From contig JAUVXV010000003.1 in NCBI GenBank assembly GCA_030603365.1, positions 301,494 through 365,493 on the forward strand: DNA of 64,000 nt, written 5' to 3'. The stretch is from Candidatus Heimdallarchaeota archaeon (GTDB lineage Archaea > Asgardarchaeota > Heimdallarchaeia > Heimdallarchaeales > Heimdallarchaeaceae). Shown one piece after another: positions 25,547 to 35,717 of this stretch. Under the pieces are notes generated by a model that searched no databases, was not told where the DNA came from, and was given only the letters and a program-made list of their open reading frames with translations. Every line of letters begins with the position of its first letter. Position 1 is the stretch's first letter. Made by a program: the position numbers and the translations under genes.

Positions 25547-26824
25547 CTATTGTTTTCGCTTCTTTAAGGCATATATCAATATAGGAATTGAAGCTAGTAT
25601 TCGTACAATTGTGATTCCTATCAGAAATATTCGAAGAACTATATAGAATTCATTGTCTGAATAAACATACCCATCTGTGAAAAATTCGAATATGACCCCA
25701 CAAAGAAATGAACCACAAAAAGTTGCAATTCCCAGCATCAAATTGAAAGCTCCTGAATATGCACCTTTTGCTTCAGGACCTGCTAGATCCAAGATTTCAG
25801 CACTTATAGAAACCATGATTGCTCCATTTCCTAATCCTCCAAAGATATTTGCAATTATTACTAGGTACCATTCTGTACTAAATACAAGAACGAGTGGTAC
25901 CATACACAGTGAAATAATTCCCACAAACATGGTCATCCTTCTTCCAATCTTATCAGCAATTTTTCTTATAGATATCTGACTTAGGGCCATGGACGCAGAG
26001 AAAACTGCTGACAGAATTGCTATCTGTGCATTGGTGGGGTCTATTATTTTTAGCACATAAGGAAATAAGGGCCAAAGAAAACTCATAACAAACCACCAAG
26101 CTAGAGTAACAGTAATAAGAACGGCAAATGGCTTGTCTTTAGTTATTTCTCTTATTGATTTCAATTTATTCTTCTTTTTTAAAAGATTAGTTTCAGTTAA
26201 TGTAACTACAACAATAGCTGCAAATGCAAAAATAAATGAACCACAGAAAATCATGAACCGATAATTATAATCGGTCAGTTTATCTGAAAAAATAAGAAAA
26301 TTTTCAGGAAAAGGTAAATAATCTGTTAGAAAACCTAAAACTAATAGGATTACTGAAGCTGAGATTGTTCCTACCATTCCTAATTGTCCTATTACCTTAA
26401 CTCTAGTCTTCTTCGTAGAAATATCCCCCAACAGAGCATTCCAACTAGGAATGACCATGCTAATTCCTAATGAGTATAAAGCAATAATGATCATGAAAAC
26501 TATTGTTGAGGAATTGAAAGCTAAAAATGCTGTTGTTATTGTAGCAATGATAAAACCCAGAATTAGAACAATTTTCCTTCCTAGCCTATCCGATAATCGA
26601 CCAAAAAAACCTTGAAATAGATTTGTTCCTAGATTTTGAATACCTGTTATAATGGATATCTGTATAGGTGTAGCACTCATACCAACAGCAACTAAATTCG
26701 CATAGTTGAAGTAAAACTCCTGACCTGCACTGTTAGCTGCAGATATGATCATAGCTTTGATTTTTTCTTTTCTGGATATAGCATTGGTGGGGTGCTGTTC
26801 AACTTCAGTTTTCAAAACAACCAC
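25547..26824 (-). CDS. Major facilitator superfamily transporter
   Basis: 425 residues with twelve membrane helices. The MFS loop 2-3 motif is present as GRLSDRLGRKIVLILG and its second-half copy as RKIADKIGRRMTMFVG. The chain starts at GTG 26824; a TTG three codons on is possible. Substrate unknown; the sequence type is that of multidrug or sugar carriers. Confidence 0.9.
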   Translation of the reverse strand: MVVLKTEVEQHPTNAISRKEKIKAMIISAANSAGQEFYFNYANLVAVGMSATPIQISIITGIQNLGTNLFQGFFGRLSDRLGRKIVLILGFIIATITTAFLAFNSSTIVFMIIIALYSLGISMVIPSWNALLGDISTKKTRVKVIGQLGMVGTISASVILLVLGFLTDYLPFPENFLIFSDKLTDYNYRFMIFCGSFIFAFAAIVVVTLTETNLLKKKNKLKSIREITKDKPFAVLITVTLAWWFVMSFLWPLFPYVLKIIDPTNAQIAILSAVFSASMALSQISIRKIADKIGRRMTMFVGIISLCMVPLVLVFSTEWYLVIIANIFGGLGNGAIMVSISAEILDLAGPEAKGAYSGAFNLMLGIATFCGSFLCGVIFEFFTDGYVYSDNEFYIVLRIFLIGITIVRILASIPILIYALKKRKQ

Positions 26825-27005
26825 TCTTGCAGTGAATTGTCTTTTAAAAAATATTCTTATACTACTCCAATTGGAATGTTTTGATGATTGTTAAAAGCTT
26901 CAATAATAAACTGTTTTTATCTTTAAAACACAGTGCTTACAGAAACTTTAAAAATGTCCATTCGTCACGATTGAATAAATTAAGACTAACTTCGAGGTTA
27001 ATTAG

Positions 27006-29720
27006 ATGAAGGTTTCTAAGAAAAATTTTTCTCTGTTCACAGTTACATTTGTTTTAGGTCTACTACTTGGTACAACAATAGTGAATGCAATTGGGGTAAA
27101 CACTGATCCATTACCTCAAAATGGTTTCCAATGGGATATAACAGACCTACAAACAATTGATAGTACTGACTATTATTTAAATGAAAATATAAATATTGAA
27201 ACTGGTGGAGAATTAAGAATTCTAAATTCGAATTTTTACATTAATGCAAGTGGTTTAAGGATAGATGTTCAACAAGGTGGTATTTTGTATGTTGACAATA
27301 GTAATATCACTGTATCAAATCTTGCATATACTTATACAATAAGTTCATTTGCTAATATAGATCTCCTAAGTAGTGGTTCAAATTATACATTTATTGATAG
27401 CAAAGTTGAAAATGTAAAAATTTCAATTTCTCAGTACCAATTAAAATTCTGTGAGTTTATCTCAACAAGAACAACTTTTGATAATTTTGATATTTTTCTG
27501 CTTCAAAATATAAGATATGTCAATCTTCAAGATAGCACTTTCTTCAATAGTACTGAGGGTGTTGAGCTTGTTAACATTGAAAGCATAACAGTCTTTCAAA
27601 ATACTTTTCAACTGTTGGATTTTGGACTCGATATCGATGATTCGGCTGGAGGGGCTGTAGAATATAACAATTTCTTGAATATTACTACAACTGGTTTAAT
27701 CGTTGACGATTTCTCACGAACAAATGTTGCAGGTTTACCACGAGTGGATATAGCATGGAATACTTTTGAAAACATAACAACTGGAGCTAAACTAGAAGAT
27801 TCTAGAATGCATTTCGTTAATAATGACTTAATGAATTTACAAACAGGTTTAGTTCTAGATAATTCCGATTTCGGAATCTATGAATTCAATAATTTTACTG
27901 CTATCACAGAGTTTTGTATCACAGCAGTAGATACCAGAGCAACTTTTGTAAGAAATAACTATTTTGCTGACAGTCCTATAGCATTAGACTTACTTATCTC
28001 TCCTGTTATAATTTATGGAAATCAATTTAAGAACTTAACAACCGGTGTGTTAGCATACGATTCAGATGGCCTTAAATTATATGAAAATGAGTTTAATGAC
28101 ATCTCTTATTATGCTGCAGAAATTGATGAAACAAGAGACGTACAGGCTTATTTAAATATAATTTCAAACTCCTTAGGAGGAATTAGTCTTACCAATGGTA
28201 GAAGTTGCTTGATTCAAGAAAATAATCTTGATAATGTACAAGATGGTATATCTGTCGTTTATGGTAAAGATATTAGTGTTCTTGGTAATACAGTAAATAA
28301 CACAATCAGTGGTTATTATATAGAATCTACAAATGATATTATTCTTACAGCAAATGGAGCAATAAATGCAGAGTATGGTATATCCTTGTGGTCTGTTTCT
28401 GATGCAGTTCTTGCAAGCAATGGTGTATTTGATTCTGTCTATGGAATAAGTATCTGGTTCTCTGATTACATTGAAATGTCAGGAAATGAGGTAAGTACCT
28501 CAGACATTGGAATAGTTGGAAGAAATACATATGGTTTAACCATCAAAGATGGATCTTACACTGAATTGACAAAAGGTATACAACTATTGGGATGTTATGC
28601 ATCAAGAATTTTTGGGAATACCTTTGACATTATTATTGAGGATGCTATTACATTAAGTGATAGTACCAATTTCCTTGTTTACAATAATAACTTCCTAACT
28701 GTAGGTAACTATGGAAACATAGACAATAGTTTTGGAACATTCTACAAACAAATAGATAATGAAACCTTTATAGGTAATTTCTATGAAGGGGGAGATGGTT
28801 CTCCTGTTCTTATTGATGAATTTATCGTGAGCAGTGTTACATTTAATATAACAGATTATTATCCTTTGGCAACAAAATATAATGTCATACCTTCTGTTGA
28901 ATATCTCACAAGAGATATACTAGAACCTACTGATTTGGAATCCGTTGTTATTACAACTCAGATATTCATTCCTGAAGATACTGAAGATGTCGTGATTTTT
29001 CTACTATATAATCTGATTAATGAAACAACCTGGAGAATGGTAGACATTACTTCTTCTGAAACTCCGATTGGTTCAATTGGTGCTATCAACCAATATCAAG
29101 TAATTTTAGCGCCTTTACCATATGACTATGTTGTAACATATAGAATCATGGTTAATTACACAATTGATCTTGTAGAACAATCAGCCTATTCTGAAAATGG
29201 AACATATACTGTTCAAGTTTCAGAAGAAACTCCTATAATTATTAACAAACCAGAAGTAAAAGTGGAAACTTACTCAGAAGCTGATGATAAAGACATTACT
29301 GTAATTACTAATTCTTTCTACGAAGATACTGAATACTATATATTTGTTAAAATTACAAATAGAACAGATATTCAAATTCTAGCAGGAAAGAGGCACGTAA
29401 ACCTTTCATGGTATGAAATAGATCCAACCACAAACGAAACACAATTCTTTACAGGAATTATGGATTACAATTCAACTACCTATGATTATTATGCAGTCTT
29501 TGGTAGAGGTTATGCTATTGGAATGATACTTGAATACTATATTACAGTTGTGGATTCAAACGGAACTTTCTACAGAACAGTACTCAATTATACTATAATT
29601 ATAGAACCTCCTGTAATACCGACGGGATTTGATACGATTACGCTTTTAACGTTAGGTGGAACACTTTTAGTTATCCAGGTAATTGTTGTGTATCGAAGAA
29701 GAAAATCAAAAGAGGAATAG
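27006..29720 (+). CDS. Large exported parallel beta-helix protein, membrane anchored
   Basis: 904 residues. Signal peptide (FTVTFVLGLLLGTTIVNA), then about 550 residues of short Asn-rich repeats such as YNNFLNITTTGLIV, WNTFENITTGAKL and YGISIWFSDYIEMSGNEVS, the pattern of NosD/PbH1 right-handed beta-helices. Two Ig-like regions follow (about 630-880), then one helix and a RRRKSKEE tail. Beta-helix surface proteins often bind or cleave polysaccharides, but no catalytic residues can be assigned. It stands alone, followed by a T-rich tract at 29720-29755. Confidence 0.85.
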   Translation: MKVSKKNFSLFTVTFVLGLLLGTTIVNAIGVNTDPLPQNGFQWDITDLQTIDSTDYYLNENINIETGGELRILNSNFYINASGLRIDVQQGGILYVDNSNITVSNLAYTYTISSFANIDLLSSGSNYTFIDSKVENVKISISQYQLKFCEFISTRTTFDNFDIFLLQNIRYVNLQDSTFFNSTEGVELVNIESITVFQNTFQLLDFGLDIDDSAGGAVEYNNFLNITTTGLIVDDFSRTNVAGLPRVDIAWNTFENITTGAKLEDSRMHFVNNDLMNLQTGLVLDNSDFGIYEFNNFTAITEFCITAVDTRATFVRNNYFADSPIALDLLISPVIIYGNQFKNLTTGVLAYDSDGLKLYENEFNDISYYAAEIDETRDVQAYLNIISNSLGGISLTNGRSCLIQENNLDNVQDGISVVYGKDISVLGNTVNNTISGYYIESTNDIILTANGAINAEYGISLWSVSDAVLASNGVFDSVYGISIWFSDYIEMSGNEVSTSDIGIVGRNTYGLTIKDGSYTELTKGIQLLGCYASRIFGNTFDIIIEDAITLSDSTNFLVYNNNFLTVGNYGNIDNSFGTFYKQIDNETFIGNFYEGGDGSPVLIDEFIVSSVTFNITDYYPLATKYNVIPSVEYLTRDILEPTDLESVVITTQIFIPEDTEDVVIFLLYNLINETTWRMVDITSSETPIGSIGAINQYQVILAPLPYDYVVTYRIMVNYTIDLVEQSAYSENGTYTVQVSEETPIIINKPEVKVETYSEADDKDITVITNSFYEDTEYYIFVKITNRTDIQILAGKRHVNLSWYEIDPTTNETQFFTGIMDYNSTTYDYYAVFGRGYAIGMILEYYITVVDSNGTFYRTVLNYTIIIEPPVIPTGFDTITLLTLGGTLLVIQVIVVYRRRKSKEE

Positions 29721-29836
29721 TTTTTTCCTTTTTATTCTTTCATTTTTTTATTCTAGTTTGTTTGCTTCAAAATTACATTGGTTTTGCTTGCATAGTAAGA
29801 TAAATAAACATATATTGATGAGTTGAAGTGAGATTT

Positions 29837-30565
29837 ATGCACGGTTTACCAGAAGGAAAAAGGAAAGTTTTCAATAAAGAGGATTTTATACAACAATTTA
29901 TCCTTGGAGCAATTATAATCGCATGTGTTGTATTTGCATTTGTCCTTGATATTAAATTACTTAAAGTTCTATCAATTATAGCAATTTCAATTGTTGGTGT
30001 AGTTATCATTACTTACTATACAATCGAGTTAATGACTGGAACTGGATATGTTATCGCAAGTGCAATTAATGAGTTTATTTACCTTGTTCTGGGTCTTCCA
30101 ATCCTAGTGGTAGCCGCAGGATTTCTACCTGCAAGTTTGTTCATAGCTTTCTTTAAACCCTCTGGAGAATTTGTTGCCTTAACTATATATGTAATTCTAG
30201 GAGCTTTGGAATTTTTTGCAATACTCTTCCTTATCACTAGATATTTACGTGATAAAAAAATGAATCTCTTCCAATATATCAGATATTTATTTGATTTTGA
30301 AAGAAGAAAAGAAGAAAACAGAAGATTTCGCGAACGAAATGAACAAATAGATGGATTCTACTCTGACTTGCAAAAAGTTGAAGCTAGGATTGCTGAAAAA
30401 ATTCAGGAGAAGGCAACAGGATTTGATGAATTTGACTGGAAGGAAAGAGTGCAGCAAATTTCTGGGACAAAAAAGAAAGAAGTAAAATGCTGGAATTGCA
30501 GTAGAATGAACGATGAAGATGCTATCTTCTGTACAAATTGTAGTGCTCCTTTAAAAAGAGAGTAA
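29837..30565 (+). CDS. Membrane protein with C-terminal zinc ribbon
   Basis: 242 residues. Four or so hydrophobic helices in the first 145 residues, a charged coiled-coil segment (FERRKEENRRFRERNEQID), and a C-terminal ribbon CWNCSRMNDEDAIFCTNCSAPL (CxxC-x12-CxxC). The ribbon faces the cytoplasm. Function unknown; this ribbon-plus-helices build recurs at 25004 and 33530. ATG 29837 is favoured over the GTG three codons before it. Confidence 0.7.
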   Translation: MHGLPEGKRKVFNKEDFIQQFILGAIIIACVVFAFVLDIKLLKVLSIIAISIVGVVIITYYTIELMTGTGYVIASAINEFIYLVLGLPILVVAAGFLPASLFIAFFKPSGEFVALTIYVILGALEFFAILFLITRYLRDKKMNLFQYIRYLFDFERRKEENRRFRERNEQIDGFYSDLQKVEARIAEKIQEKATGFDEFDWKERVQQISGTKKKEVKCWNCSRMNDEDAIFCTNCSAPLKRE

Positions 30566-30621
30566 AGTTAAGTTTATTCTCTTTTTTGTAACTACTCACT
30601 CACAACATATGGTTGTATCAA

Positions 30622-31287
30622 ATGAACAGCAGAAAAACAGAAAACTGTCTTTTAATAGTCTTTGATTTTGATGGAGTACTTGCAGATTCAAAAGACGCAT
30701 TTGCTCTCCAAATGCAAGATACTATTAAGTTTTTCACAAATAAATTGATACCTGAAGAAATTTTTAAGGAACGTGTAGGTAATACTGATCAAGGTCAAGA
30801 TTTTGTTGAATTTTTAGGTTCTAATGATCCGCAACTAATTGATAAAGCAATCATTCAATATGTTTCTTTAACCGAGAAATATGCCTATCTTCGTAAGTTG
30901 TATCCTAATGTTCGAGAAACACTAGAAACTCTTAAAAAAGATCATATTATTGGTATAGTTTCAAGAAAATCACAAGAGCGTATGGAAAAGTGGTTACATC
31001 ATTTTAAAATTACTCATTTGTTTGACAGACCTATTGGGACACTCGAAAATTCTAAATCTAATGCTATTTTACAGATCATGAAAGAATTCAATATACCTCC
31101 TGAAAGAACAATCATGGTAGGAGATACAGAATTTGATGTTTTAGGAGCAAAAGATGCAGGCGTGCATTCTGTAATTGCACTCTATGGTGCTGCTAATCCT
31201 GAAGAAGTATTTGCTTTATCCCCAACATACTCAATCAATTCCATAGAGGAAATAATAAAGATTGTAGAACAACATCTAGACAAATAG
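30622..31287 (+). CDS. HAD-superfamily phosphatase (phosphoglycolate phosphatase-like)
   Basis: 221 residues. All HAD motifs are present: FDFDGVLADS (nucleophile Asp and acid Asp), VSRKS (motif II), the Lys region LENSKSNAILQIM, and MVGDTEFDVLGAKDAG (metal acids). The helical cap sits between motifs I and II (subclass I), as in Gph and beta-phosphoglucomutase. ATG 30622 follows an in-frame TTG. Confidence 0.9.
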   Translation: MNSRKTENCLLIVFDFDGVLADSKDAFALQMQDTIKFFTNKLIPEEIFKERVGNTDQGQDFVEFLGSNDPQLIDKAIIQYVSLTEKYAYLRKLYPNVRETLETLKKDHIIGIVSRKSQERMEKWLHHFKITHLFDRPIGTLENSKSNAILQIMKEFNIPPERTIMVGDTEFDVLGAKDAGVHSVIALYGAANPEEVFALSPTYSINSIEEIIKIVEQHLDK

Positions 31288-31314
31288 ATAAATGCCTTGC
31301 ACAAATTTAAATAG

Positions 31315-32142
31315 ATGAAATCAATTCCTCGAATGATGAAAGTAGGTTTTCTCCAGTTTGGTCCAATCCTTAAGCAAGTTGAAGAAAATATTGATAAAAT
31401 CTCAAAAATTATTTCCACAACTGGAAACTTCGATTTATTAGTAATTCCTGAATTAGCTAATTCTGGATATGTTTTTGTTAATAGGAGTGAACTTGCTGAA
31501 GTAGCAGAGGAAATACCAAATGGTTATTTTGTTGAGAAATTGACAGAACTAGCTAAAGAAAAGGACGGTTACATAGTTAGTGGAATTTGTGAAAAAAAAG
31601 GAGAAACTTTCTTTAATTCATCAGTATTAGTCGGTCCAGAAGGATATATTGGAAAATATAGAAAAATTCATCTCTTTGATAGAGAGGAATTGTTTTTCCA
31701 ACCTGGAGACGGTGAGTTTCGATTATTCAATGTAAGGGGAATGAATGTTGGTCTCTTAATCTGCTGGGATTGGATTTTTCCAGAAGCAACAAGAAGTTTA
31801 GCATTACAAGGAATGGATATTCTCGCTCATTCTACTAATTTGGTTCTATCATACTGTCAGAGTGCAATGATTACTAGATCAATTGAAAATCGAATATTTA
31901 CTATAACATCAAATCGTACAGGTTTTGAAAAGAATGGAGAATTTGAACTCCATTTCAAAGGACAAAGTCAAATTACATCTCCAGATGCAAAAAGATTGGC
32001 TCAAGCTGGGACTGATACAGAAGAGCTTCAATTAGCTGAAATCGATGTAGAGAAAGCAAGAAATAAATGGTTAAGTGATAGAAATCATATTTTTGAAGAT
32101 AGAAGACCTGAAAAGTATAACAAATTAATAGGAAAAAAATAA
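31315..32142 (+). CDS. Carbon-nitrogen hydrolase (nitrilase superfamily)
   Basis: 275 residues. The Glu-Lys-Cys triad is clear: E in VIPELANSGY, K in GKYRKIHLFD and C in LLICWDWIFPE. The sequence fits amidase-type members such as omega-amidase, N-carbamoylputrescine or beta-ureidopropionase-like enzymes rather than true nitrilases. The second in-frame Met pair (MMKVGF) is as good a start as the first. Confidence 0.9.
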   Translation: MKSIPRMMKVGFLQFGPILKQVEENIDKISKIISTTGNFDLLVIPELANSGYVFVNRSELAEVAEEIPNGYFVEKLTELAKEKDGYIVSGICEKKGETFFNSSVLVGPEGYIGKYRKIHLFDREELFFQPGDGEFRLFNVRGMNVGLLICWDWIFPEATRSLALQGMDILAHSTNLVLSYCQSAMITRSIENRIFTITSNRTGFEKNGEFELHFKGQSQITSPDAKRLAQAGTDTEELQLAEIDVEKARNKWLSDRNHIFEDRRPEKYNKLIGKK

Positions 32143-32175
32143 ATTTAAACAATAATAATAATCTGAGTTGAACTC

Positions 32176-33078
32176 ATGAAAACTACTCAACCAAAAGAAA
32201 GCAAAGGAACATATATTCCGCATAAGGCAGCTGCTGAATTTAAACCTACAAAGGATTGGACCATTGAGGAAGCAGCTAGTTTGTATGATGATAGGATTTT
32301 TACTTTCGAAGTTGATAGGATTCATTTTGAAGATTGCATAAAAGGTATGAGCGAACTTCCTTCCGAATGTATTGATATGTTGATTGCAGATCCTCCTTTT
32401 GGTCTCAATTTCGGAGGTATGGAACCTCTTTATAACAGAGATAGTAACTTTGTTGCTGAAGGTTACAAAGATGTTCAACTAGAAAATTATTCATCTTTTA
32501 CTGAAAAATGGATTAGTGAAATACCTAGACTACTCAAAGATGATGCTGGAGTGTGGATTTTTAGTGGTTGGACCAACCTAGTCGATATTTTAAATTCACT
32601 TAAAGATAACAATCTGAAACTGATTAACCATATTATATGGAAATATCAATTTGGAGTCTTTACTAGAAAAAAGTTTGTTACGAGTCACTATCACGTTCTC
32701 TTTGCAGTAAGAAATGAGAAAAACTACTTTTTCAATAAGATTGAACATTATCCTGAAGATGTATGGAACTTTAAAAGAGAGTATGAAAGAGGAGTAAAGA
32801 AAAACGCAACCAAACTACCAATAGATTTAGTCCTAAGATGTGTAGATTTTGGCAGCAAACCAGGAGATGTTATCATAGATCCATTTATGGGAAATGGAAC
32901 TACTGCTATTGCAGCAAAAGGTTCTTTCAGACATTATATAGGTTTTGAGATAAATAATGCTTTAGAAGATATTATTAACAAAGGACTGAACAAAACAGAA
33001 TTAGGACAACACTATATTCCTTATTCAGAGAGACCAGATGATCTCGTTCTCAAAGCAAGAAGAAAATTTAAGTCCTAA
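32176..33078 (+). CDS. Orphan DNA methyltransferase (N6-adenine/N4-cytosine type)
   Basis: 300 residues. The catalytic motif IV is ADPPFGLNF (D72-P-P-F75) and comes before the AdoMet motif I (DPFMGNGTTAIAAK near 236-249), the beta-class order of PF01555 enzymes. No restriction endonuclease or specificity subunit lies beside it; the neighbours are nitrilase and dodecin. It is thus a solitary methylase that may act in regulation, mismatch repair or defence against incoming restriction. Target sequence unknown. Confidence 0.88.
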   Translation: MKTTQPKESKGTYIPHKAAAEFKPTKDWTIEEAASLYDDRIFTFEVDRIHFEDCIKGMSELPSECIDMLIADPPFGLNFGGMEPLYNRDSNFVAEGYKDVQLENYSSFTEKWISEIPRLLKDDAGVWIFSGWTNLVDILNSLKDNNLKLINHIIWKYQFGVFTRKKFVTSHYHVLFAVRNEKNYFFNKIEHYPEDVWNFKREYERGVKKNATKLPIDLVLRCVDFGSKPGDVIIDPFMGNGTTAIAAKGSFRHYIGFEINNALEDIINKGLNKTELGQHYIPYSERPDDLVLKARRKFKS

Positions 33079-33098
33079 GGTCTATTATCATTCATGGT

Positions 33099-33314
33099 TT
33101 ATTCTTTGGAGTATTTGAAACTAAGTTTAACTCTAGCTCTATATGCAATAATCAAACCATCTTTTATCCTTGCGTCTAGTTTATCTACTTCTACAATTCT
33201 TAAATCTCTAAGACTTTTCGAAGCTTGGGCAACAGCTGCTTGAACAGCTTCTTCCCAATTGTTTGGTGATGAACCTACAAGTTCTATTATTTTGTATACT
33301 TTATCCTCTTCCAT
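33099..33314 (-). CDS. Dodecin flavin-binding protein
   Basis: 71 residues, a full dodecin. VYKIIELVGSSPNNWEEAVQAAV contains the Trp that stacks on the flavin, and IIAYRARVKLSFKY is the closing strand. Dodecins form hollow 12-mers that store or sequester FMN, riboflavin or lumichrome. ATG 33314 is chosen over a GTG three codons before. Confidence 0.93.
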   Translation of the reverse strand: MEEDKVYKIIELVGSSPNNWEEAVQAAVAQASKSLRDLRIVEVDKLDARIKDGLIIAYRARVKLSFKYSKE

Positions 33315-33494
33315 TTTTTTCACTTTCTAAGTTCTCTAGATTATGAAAGAGTTTGAAGATTTATTTAAACATTTGTTACTTTTTTACTTGAAATATCAAA
33401 AGTTATAGTCCTGCATAAATTTACTAAATGGAAAGGTCAATTCTAGAACTAGGGCTATCTTAAAATAATAGATTTTACAGAAGGTGTCTAAAAA

Positions 33495-33502
33495 TTTATA
33501 AG
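33495..33502 (+). promoter_or_regulatory. TATA box deciding the start of the next gene
   Basis: TTTATAAG. Transcription about 26 bp on would begin near 33524, after ATG 33515 but before ATG 33530, so the second ATG should be the real start. Confidence 0.55.
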
Positions 33503-33529
33503 AGTTAAGAGTTTATGCACAGTGAACAT

Positions 33530-34225
33530 ATGAAGAAGAATCGAATAATCATAATTTTTTTGTTGATAATCCTCTTTACAAATACTCTAGGGGTAGTATC
33601 AGCAGATTCACAGATATTAAATGTTATTCGAAATTTGTCACCAGATACTTACAGCCAGAATTTTTTTTCTATAGTAAATAAATCAAAAGTGACTATAGAA
33701 ATAACTGCTTCGCTACCTGTTAACTTGAGAATATGTGATTATGGAAGGTACTCTCTTTATGATAGTGGATTAATTCTTGAACCCCAGTGGTATTCTGAGA
33801 AAAATGGAATTACTTCAGATACAATAAAAATAAATCTTGATGAAGGAATTTATGAAGTTATAATAATAAACGAAAATCCTGATAATTGTCCCATTCTTTT
33901 GATTTTATCATCAGCTGAAATTTCTGGATTATTTGGATCAAATATAGTATATGGTGTTATTGGAGTAGCAGTCCTTGCATTCATTATCATAGCTTCTAGT
34001 TTCTATACAAGATCAAAAAAGAGAGATGTATCACTTTATCAGGATTTAGATAAAAAAATTCTTCAGACAGAAGATCAGCAGCTTTTGACACCACAGGATG
34101 GTACGGGTTTAATAATAGTTGAAGAACATCCGAAAACTGCTCTTTCTGTTATCGAATGTGTTGTATGTGGAGAGATAAATGAGCCAGATTCTGCATTCTG
34201 TGAAAAATGTGGAAATAAAATCTAG
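33530..34225 (+). CDS. Exported single-pass protein with cytoplasmic zinc ribbon
   Basis: 231 residues. Signal peptide (RIIIIFLLIILFTNTLGVVSA), an outer beta domain of about 110 residues (EITASLPVNLRICDYGRYSL ...), a membrane helix (GVIGVAVLAFIIIASS), and a cytoplasmic tail ending in CVVCGEINEPDSAFCEKCGNKI (CxxC-x12-CxxC). Topology matches that of the RING-like protein at 12154: outside sensor, inside zinc module. No function can be named. Confidence 0.72.
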   Translation: MKKNRIIIIFLLIILFTNTLGVVSADSQILNVIRNLSPDTYSQNFFSIVNKSKVTIEITASLPVNLRICDYGRYSLYDSGLILEPQWYSEKNGITSDTIKINLDEGIYEVIIINENPDNCPILLILSSAEISGLFGSNIVYGVIGVAVLAFIIIASSFYTRSKKRDVSLYQDLDKKILQTEDQQLLTPQDGTGLIIVEEHPKTALSVIECVVCGEINEPDSAFCEKCGNKI

Positions 34226-34249
34226 AACTGAAGGAAGCATAGTTAGACT

Positions 34250-35629
34250 CTAGAGAAATTCCTTCACTAAATTGTAATATACATTAAGTGATAGTTCTAA
34301 TGATTTTAGATCTATTCTCTCATCTATTCCATGTACTAGATTCACAAAGTGTTCCATTGGCATATCAGGATTGTATAGAGCAAACCCGTAAGTATCTATA
34401 TACTGTCCTCTAAGATATCTTCCATCTGTAGCTCCCATAGCTATTAAAGGAACAAGTTTAGCATTAGGGATTTCGTGTTCTATTGCTTTTTCCATTGCAT
34501 CAACAAATATAGACTGAACTGGGCTTTCAGTTCCTAGAGACTTAATCCCTTCTTCAGTTGAAGCATCAACTATTTCAGTTTCATCAGCAAGTTTACCAAG
34601 TGCTTTTCTGAGGTGGAAAAGAACATAATCGTCATCTTGTCCTGGTAATGTTCGAATATCTAATTCTACCTCTGCATTTGCTGCAATAATATTAGTTTTA
34701 GTACCTCCTGAGACGATATTAGGTGAGATAGTCATACGACTCAAACTATGAATGAACTTAGCCATATGTTGATTCTTTTTGTTTAACAATTTCAATGCAA
34801 TTGGTAAGAATTTCTTATTAGTAATTATTAATCTTACCAGAAAATTCATGTTTAATCCTTTAACAAGATTCCCTATATATTCCGCATTTACTGGCATTTT
34901 CTTATCACAATAATTGGTCAGAAGCAATGCTGCTCTAGATGCTTTAAGAACGGCATTATCTGCAGAAAAAGGCATACTACCATGTCCTGGTGTTCCTTTG
35001 AAGATTAGTTTTTTCCATATAGCTCCTTTTTCTCCATTAATGAAAATGAGTTTACCTTGAGCTATTGATATACCGCCAGATTCAGTTACAGCATACATTT
35101 TTTTCTTATTGATATTTAACATCTCTGGGTGTTTATCTATTACCCATTTTGCTCCATAATCACCTCCGCATTCTTCATCTGCAACAATAAACAGAATTAG
35201 ATCTCTTTTTGGTTTAAATCCCTCATGATGAAGTTTGCAGAAAGCTTGGACTTGGGTAGCTACCATAAATAGCATATCTAGAGTTCCTCTTCCCCACACA
35301 TATCCGTCTTTAATTTCCGCACTAAATGGTTCAACTGTCCATTTTTCTGGTATTGTAACTGGAACAACATCAACATGACTAGGACCAAAGATTAATCCTG
35401 GATGATTTTCATCCTTCCCTTCAATCCTTGCCACTAAATTACCTCTATTGGGTGCAGATTCAAAAACTTCACATTTAATTCCTTTGTTGTTAAGAAATTT
35501 CTCAATCGTTTTGATTGATTTCATCTCATTTCCTGGTGGATTAACACATTTGTTTTTGACTAGTTCTTGAAGAAGAGCAATAGTTTCATTTAATTCTACA
35601 GAATCCTTGGAGACATTCATTGATTTCAT
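34250..35629 (-). CDS. M20-family metallopeptidase (ArgE/DapE/CPG2-like)
   Basis: 459 residues. Two-zinc site residues are seen in FGPSHVDVVPV (His, Asp), WGRGTLDML (Asp bridging), VADEECGGDYG (catalytic Glu pair) and the C-terminal MEHFVN His. The dimerisation domain lies between. Substrates in the family range from acyl amino acids to dipeptides. Longer reading frame to 35713 exists, but a TATA-like AATATATATC near 35661-35670 favours ATG 35629. A second M20 enzyme is at 49870. Confidence 0.9.
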   Translation of the reverse strand: MKSMNVSKDSVELNETIALLQELVKNKCVNPPGNEMKSIKTIEKFLNNKGIKCEVFESAPNRGNLVARIEGKDENHPGLIFGPSHVDVVPVTIPEKWTVEPFSAEIKDGYVWGRGTLDMLFMVATQVQAFCKLHHEGFKPKRDLILFIVADEECGGDYGAKWVIDKHPEMLNINKKKMYAVTESGGISIAQGKLIFINGEKGAIWKKLIFKGTPGHGSMPFSADNAVLKASRAALLLTNYCDKKMPVNAEYIGNLVKGLNMNFLVRLIITNKKFLPIALKLLNKKNQHMAKFIHSLSRMTISPNIVSGGTKTNIIAANAEVELDIRTLPGQDDDYVLFHLRKALGKLADETEIVDASTEEGIKSLGTESPVQSIFVDAMEKAIEHEIPNAKLVPLIAMGATDGRYLRGQYIDTYGFALYNPDMPMEHFVNLVHGIDERIDLKSLELSLNVYYNLVKEFL

Positions 35630-35717
35630 GGATAAAAGGCTATAATTAAAGTTAACGGGATATATATTCTGTTTAATAGCAACATTGATATGAAAATATC
35701 CAGAATAAATCAAAAGG

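Noticed and set aside
28345..28530. Opposite-strand ORF inside the beta-helix gene
   Set aside because: A repeat-driven shadow frame of the Asn-rich coding sequence, as are the other antisense frames inside confident genes.
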